Assembly: GCA_028673005.1 (NCBI GenBank) | Contig: CM054116.1 | Coordinates: 135,213,681 to 135,277,680 of the forward strand | Source: Tanypteryx hageni | Taxonomy: Eukaryota; Arthropoda; Insecta; Odonata; Petaluridae | Direction of reading: 5' to 3' | DNA: 64,000 bases | In this document: positions 46,701 to 52,700 of the stretch, piece by piece | How the letters are laid out: every line of letters starts with the position of its first letter | How positions within the stretch are numbered: position 1 is the first letter of the stretch | Notes under the pieces: model-generated | Databases searched by the model: none | Seen by the model: only the letters and a program-made list of their open reading frames with translations | What the model was told of the DNA's origin: nothing | Program-made: the position numbers and the translations under genes

Positions 46701-49700
46701 CACCCTGTATTTTAGCCCAAATTTTTGGAAAGAAAAATGCATGTAATATGTGGGTATTTATGATAATGACTTTGAAAAATATTCTCTGACTTTCATGGTA
46801 TAAAATGTTAAGTGACACTCATCCCAAATCCTTTTCAAGATGTTAGTGATACAGCCAATCAAATTTAGAGCATTTTCAAGCAAAATGCCAGTGCCTGAGA
46901 TATACCTCTCTTGTCTGAATTCATGTTATGTTTCAGTGTGAATATGTATTTTCTAATGAGAATGTTATTAAATCAAAATACATATCATTGCTTACAGACA
47001 AGCATTTGAATGAAAGCATGAGAATGGCTTTGACAAAATATATTCAATAGTACACCAAGTTAACTGGTGAAATTCAATGTCCGATTTCACATAAGGATTC
47101 TAAAAACTAAAGTACCGTATATGCCTGCATATAAGTCGACCTCGATTTTTCAGATTGTAAATACACGACTAGACATATATTCACCGTATAAGTTGACCCC
47201 CCACTTTTTCGCTAAAAAAAACTTTGAATGAAGAACACGAGGAATTTTAGGGTTTTTAAGACCTAAATGTAATCTTTTCCAAAAAATGCAGTGTCGCTTT
47301 TTGAGTTATTAAATCATTTGTTTAATTTAAGATAGATCAGTCATATACCGTATTGCCATCTATTGGCAAAATGTATTTCTACTTATCCTTCGTTCCTGTA
47401 ATTGGAAATAGATCGTTTATATTTTTGAAATTCAGTAATAAAAACAAAAGTTAAAATTTTAATTTTTATTAACTATTAAAAATAATTATCTTAAATCTTC
47501 TGAAATAAATGACAGAATATGTAAACAATGGAGCAGCTGATTCAAAATGGTGATCACCTTAACCAGGGGTCGGCAACCTATGGCCCGCGGGCCACGTGCG
47601 GCCCTCAAGAAGGCTTTATGCGGCCCGCAAAGCTGTAATGAAAAAATGATCAGGAAAATTTCTCATGGGCAATTTTATATTTTTTGAGTAAAATTAATGT
47701 CTCAAAGCCTTTTCGGATGAAGTTTTAATGCTAGCAAATTATGTAGACTTGATTTAGTTCATATGAAATCACAGAATCTCTAGAAAACTTCTGATTTATT
47801 CGCTCATCCGGCCTGCCGAGGCTTTGTTGACTCCCAATGCGGCCCTCCAAAGCATTAACAACTGCAAATGTGGCCCGCCATGCAGAAAAGGTTGCCAACC
47901 CCTGACCTACACCGTAAGATCATATGTTTTCAATATGTTATTTAAGGGTCACAGTTTATATTCGGCGTATAAGTCGACCTTAAGTTTAAGGAATTTTTTT
48001 TTAGCGTCAAAGGTCAGCTTATATGCCGGCATATATGGTATATAAGTTATTTGTAAAAATATTCTTATTTATTTATACATTCAATTTTTACAGCAAGAAT
48101 GTATGTTGCCTGCAACTTGAAATTTTTTTTAAGTTCCCTCCGGCTAAAAATGTTGGAAAGATCTAGTGCAAAATCACCAGCTAGGGTCTCTTACAAAAAT
48201 TCTCAAGTGGCAAGCCTTCTCAAATATCTTAGCAGAATAGTAAGCAAAATCACTTCACAGAATTAAGGATAAGTTGTGTAGAATGGATGGGGGTTATTCA
48301 ATCTCACTGAGGACTACCTGGCCAACAAGCAATGGTTCCCAAACTGGGCATCGCAAAAGGTTTTCAGGAGGCCATAGAGAGAATGTTTTTGTTTTATTTT
48401 TTAATTATACGAATGCAGGTATTTAGGAAAAAATGAATTTTTGTACATATTTGTAATATTTTGAAATAAATATTACATTTTATATTTATTGGTAGATGGA
48501 TGATGTTAAATGGTTGTGATAAAGTTGGCTGCCTTAAAGGGGGCTGCAGATGCATACAGTTTCGGAACTGCTGCCCTATAGGGGTAAGAAACCCAGATAA
48601 AAATAATTTAAAATTTAATGGTTCAAATCACTTTAAACGATGTGTTGAAACCATTCAAAATTGTCCATCTTACAAAAACTATGGCAAAATCTTTGAGATT
48701 GCTTTTTCCTGTTTTTGTCTTCTGGGTTATGGAAATGCACCATTTTTATATTGTTGTCAACCCTTATATAGGGACCACTCATCCATTACAGGACACTCAG
48801 AATGGCTTATTACTTACTGTAAACTTGAGATATATATATATAGTTTAAATTGATCCTTATTTACCTCTGTCTGGTAGTGATAAGTTACACAAAATCAATT
48901 ATTGGTAACTTTAGATAAAAATATTGATTAATAGTAGAAGTTTCATTAAAAAATAACTTCCAAATGTGAAAGTTTAATCTCTGGTTCTTAAGGATGTTCT
49001 ACTTGTGCAGTAATTCTAATGCTACTTAAATATAGATAATATCAACTTTTCTTGTTTATGTTTTAATAATTAAGTTTTTTCAAATCAGGCGTTAGATATA
49101 CTTCGCAGCACTGAACTTTATTCTCCTAAACTGACTGAGGAAAGTGTGTGCCCTGATGATCCTGTTGCCAATGACCTTATAGGAGCCTTGTTATCGGTAC
49201 GTATTTCAACTATGTTCAATATACGTGTAGCTATGATGTTTTTGATTAGTGTTTGATCAAAGTAATTAATTCAGAATATAAGACCACCACAATAATTATT
49301 TACATTTTTAGTCTGAATGAATTTATAGTGCAGTTTAAGGTTTAACTATGACAAAAATATCATAATTGCTCCATTGTTTGGAATTTGAATTCTGATGTGT
49401 GATATTCTAATACATACCATTTCTTTTTCAAGTGTGTGTCAATAAAATTCTCAAAAATTTCTTATTTTAAGAATGATAACAAAATATATTTAATTTTTGT
49501 TTTGATCAAAGTTGAAAGGGAAGCAAATAACATGCAATAATTCAATATTAGGATAACATTCTTTGCCGTTGGATACAAAGTTTTAATACTATACAATTTT
49601 AGTATTTCACAGAAAAAATCTTTAAAGGCTGAGGAGTTTATTTATCAGTATAAAGTTCACTTGTCCCTCAATTTGTAGGGATGGCAAAGAGGACCATATA

Positions 49701-52700
49701 TCAGCAGCTAGCTCATCTTTGAAAGGGGATTTGGAACTATTGAATATGGTTCAGTGTGTCCTCGATTAACATCATTAATTCATTCCTGAAAATAGTGACA
49801 CAGAACAACAATGTTAAATGAATCAATATTACCCATAAGATCCCATGTTATAAAATATAATCGGCTCAAAAAGCTTGGGGTCAAAATGTCTTGAAACACA
49901 AAAAGGTGGTATATACTGTATTTTACGGAGCTTTGTGTATGATATGAATCGCATCAGAACATAAATAAATCAATACCACCATACATTAACATAGAAATGG
50001 GATAAAATAAACAAATAGTATGACAATTATATATTACAAGTAGTTGGTGCTAGCATTCTGCAAGCATTTCATCTCACCTTGAAAAACGCAAATTCTTTTA
50101 ATTCAAAAGTTTTAACCCCTGCACCAATTTTATTTCTTTCCTTATGGATAAAACAATACCTAAAATTTGCACTTTTAAGAATATTATGCTTTTTCCATTG
50201 TGGGATACTGATGCCACACATTTCTGCCAAATTTTAAAGTTATAGCACATCTAGAAGTGAAATAATATTTATGTAATTGTTTAAATATAAAAATTTTTAT
50301 TGGCTGCAGTAACAACTTAATAGAGGTATTCAAATGTTTGTGTATTTTCCCTAAGCTCTAAATGACTTAAAATTTTTAGCTCCCTAGCTCATCCTGTAGT
50401 ACCAAAACATTTATCTGTTTTTTAAACTTTTAAGAATATTTAACAGCCAAAATTTCTAGTCCCTATTTCGTTTTTTATACAAATTCTATCTTTTAAAAAA
50501 TTTCAGCTTCATAGCACATTCAGAAATACATAAACCTTAAAACTTTGTTTAAACATTTGCGAATTTTTAGCGGCCTCATTGTTGCACTTTTTCAAGATTT
50601 TCGTTTTTTCTAGTTGTTTTGCACAAAATCCTACCTAAGAAAAAAAATTTCGAATCTCCAGCTTATCTGGAAGTGCCTAAACATTAGTATCCTCCTATAT
50701 GTTATATCCTCCTCCTCTCTAAGGAAAATCTATATATAAAGATACTAGTAGAAGGTGCTTGCATACTGCAAGCATTTAATCTCACCTTGAAAAAACATTA
50801 ATTTTTCAGAGATATATTTCATCATGAGAAATATTTCTTTAATTCTATAGATTTCTCCTCTGGACGGGTTTTCGTTTTTTCGTTATGGAAAATTAATGGA
50901 GTAAAACAATCACTAATTTTTGCAATTTTCGAAATATTATACTTTTCCCACATTGAGTTAATAATGCCACACATTTCTGCCAAATTTTAAATTTATAGTA
51001 CAATTAGAAGTGAAATAGCATTTATATAATTGTTTAAATATAAATATTTTTTAACGGCCAAAATAACAATTCTATGGATAAATTGAAATGTTTATTCGTT
51101 TAGATAGACTAATCTCTAAATAATTTTAAAATGTCAGCTTCCTACCTTTCAGCTTAGTGTCTAAGCATCTACCTATTTGTTTAAACTTTAAGAATTTTTA
51201 ACTGCCAAACAAATAAAAATATCAAAATTTCTATAATCCCTATTTTTACAAGTCCTATCTCTAAAAAAAATTCCAGCTCCGTGGCACATTCGAAAATACA
51301 CAAACCTTGAAAATTTGTTTAAACAATTGCGAATTTTTAGCGGCCGCATTGTTGCACTTTTTCAAGATTTTCGAAATGTCTATATATAATGATATATGAT
51401 ACATGTAGTTGGTGCTTGCTTTCTGCAAGCATTTCATCTCACCCTGATAGACATTAATTTTTTAGAGAGATATTTTTTTAATTCAAAAGATTTCACCTCA
51501 GCACCAATTTCGTTCTGTCCTTATGGAAAAATATTTGATTAAAACAATATCTAAAATTTGCAATTTTAACAATATTATTATTTTTTCATTGTGATGCACT
51601 TATTCCACACCCTTCTGCCAAATTTTGACATTGTAGTTCATATAGAAGTGAAATAATAATTATCTAATTGTTTAGATTTAAAAAAATTTATAATGGCCGC
51701 ATTAACTATTTTAGGGAATTACTCAAATGTTTAATTGTGCATTTCCACTAACCTCCAAATAAATTTAAAATTCCAGCTCCCTAGCTCGCCTCGTAGTACC
51801 TAAACATTTACCTCTTTGTTTAAGCTTTACAAATTTTTAACAGCCAAACAAATTAAAATATCAAAATTTCTGTATTCCCTATTTCGTTTTTTTACAAAAT
51901 CTGCCATTAACAAAAATTTCAGTTTCCTAGCACATTCGAAAATACACAAATCTTGAAAATTTGTTTGAACAATTGCGAATGTTCACGAATGAATTGATGT
52001 ATTTCAAGCATATACCTGGTTTAAACAATGGAGTTAATGAACTTCTATTTATAATACAAAGCATGCACATTTCAGATGTTTGTAAGTTGATTTTTAGTCA
52101 CTGTCTTTACAAGTTCGCCCCTGAAGATGCCCACTTAATGGATGAAATGCATCGCGATTTTAATAAATTTTTATGGCTGAAGGAGTTATCACACTGATGA
52201 AAATCGAACCATAAGTTAACCAAACCACCAACCTTTACATGAAGAATAATACCAACACTTTTCTCTTTGTTGTATTTCATGAATTCTAATACAGTGCTTG
52301 TTTCTTCTTAGTGAACAAACTGCTGGAATATCTGTTGGGTATGTTCACCCCATGAATTTTTTCTTGCATAATTTAACTTAGTGATTTAATTGCTCTTGAA
52401 AATTGATTGGGTTTGCTTGTTGCCTGTTATTGCCTTAAAACGGTTAAAATAACATTTTTATTTGCTTTGATTTTTTGTGTACCAAATATTGCATTAATAT
52501 TAATTTTTCCATGTTTAATTTTGTACTACATTTAGATAAATTTAGATAAATGCTGCTGATCAGGTTCTTAATTGAACCCATGTATTAGTTTGGACTGCTG
52601 CTGATGTTTTGGGTCTATCCTGTTTATATTTTTGAGAGACCAAGAAGGTACTGCATATTCTTTTATAAAGATTTCCTTGCAGTAAAATGTAAAAAGATCT

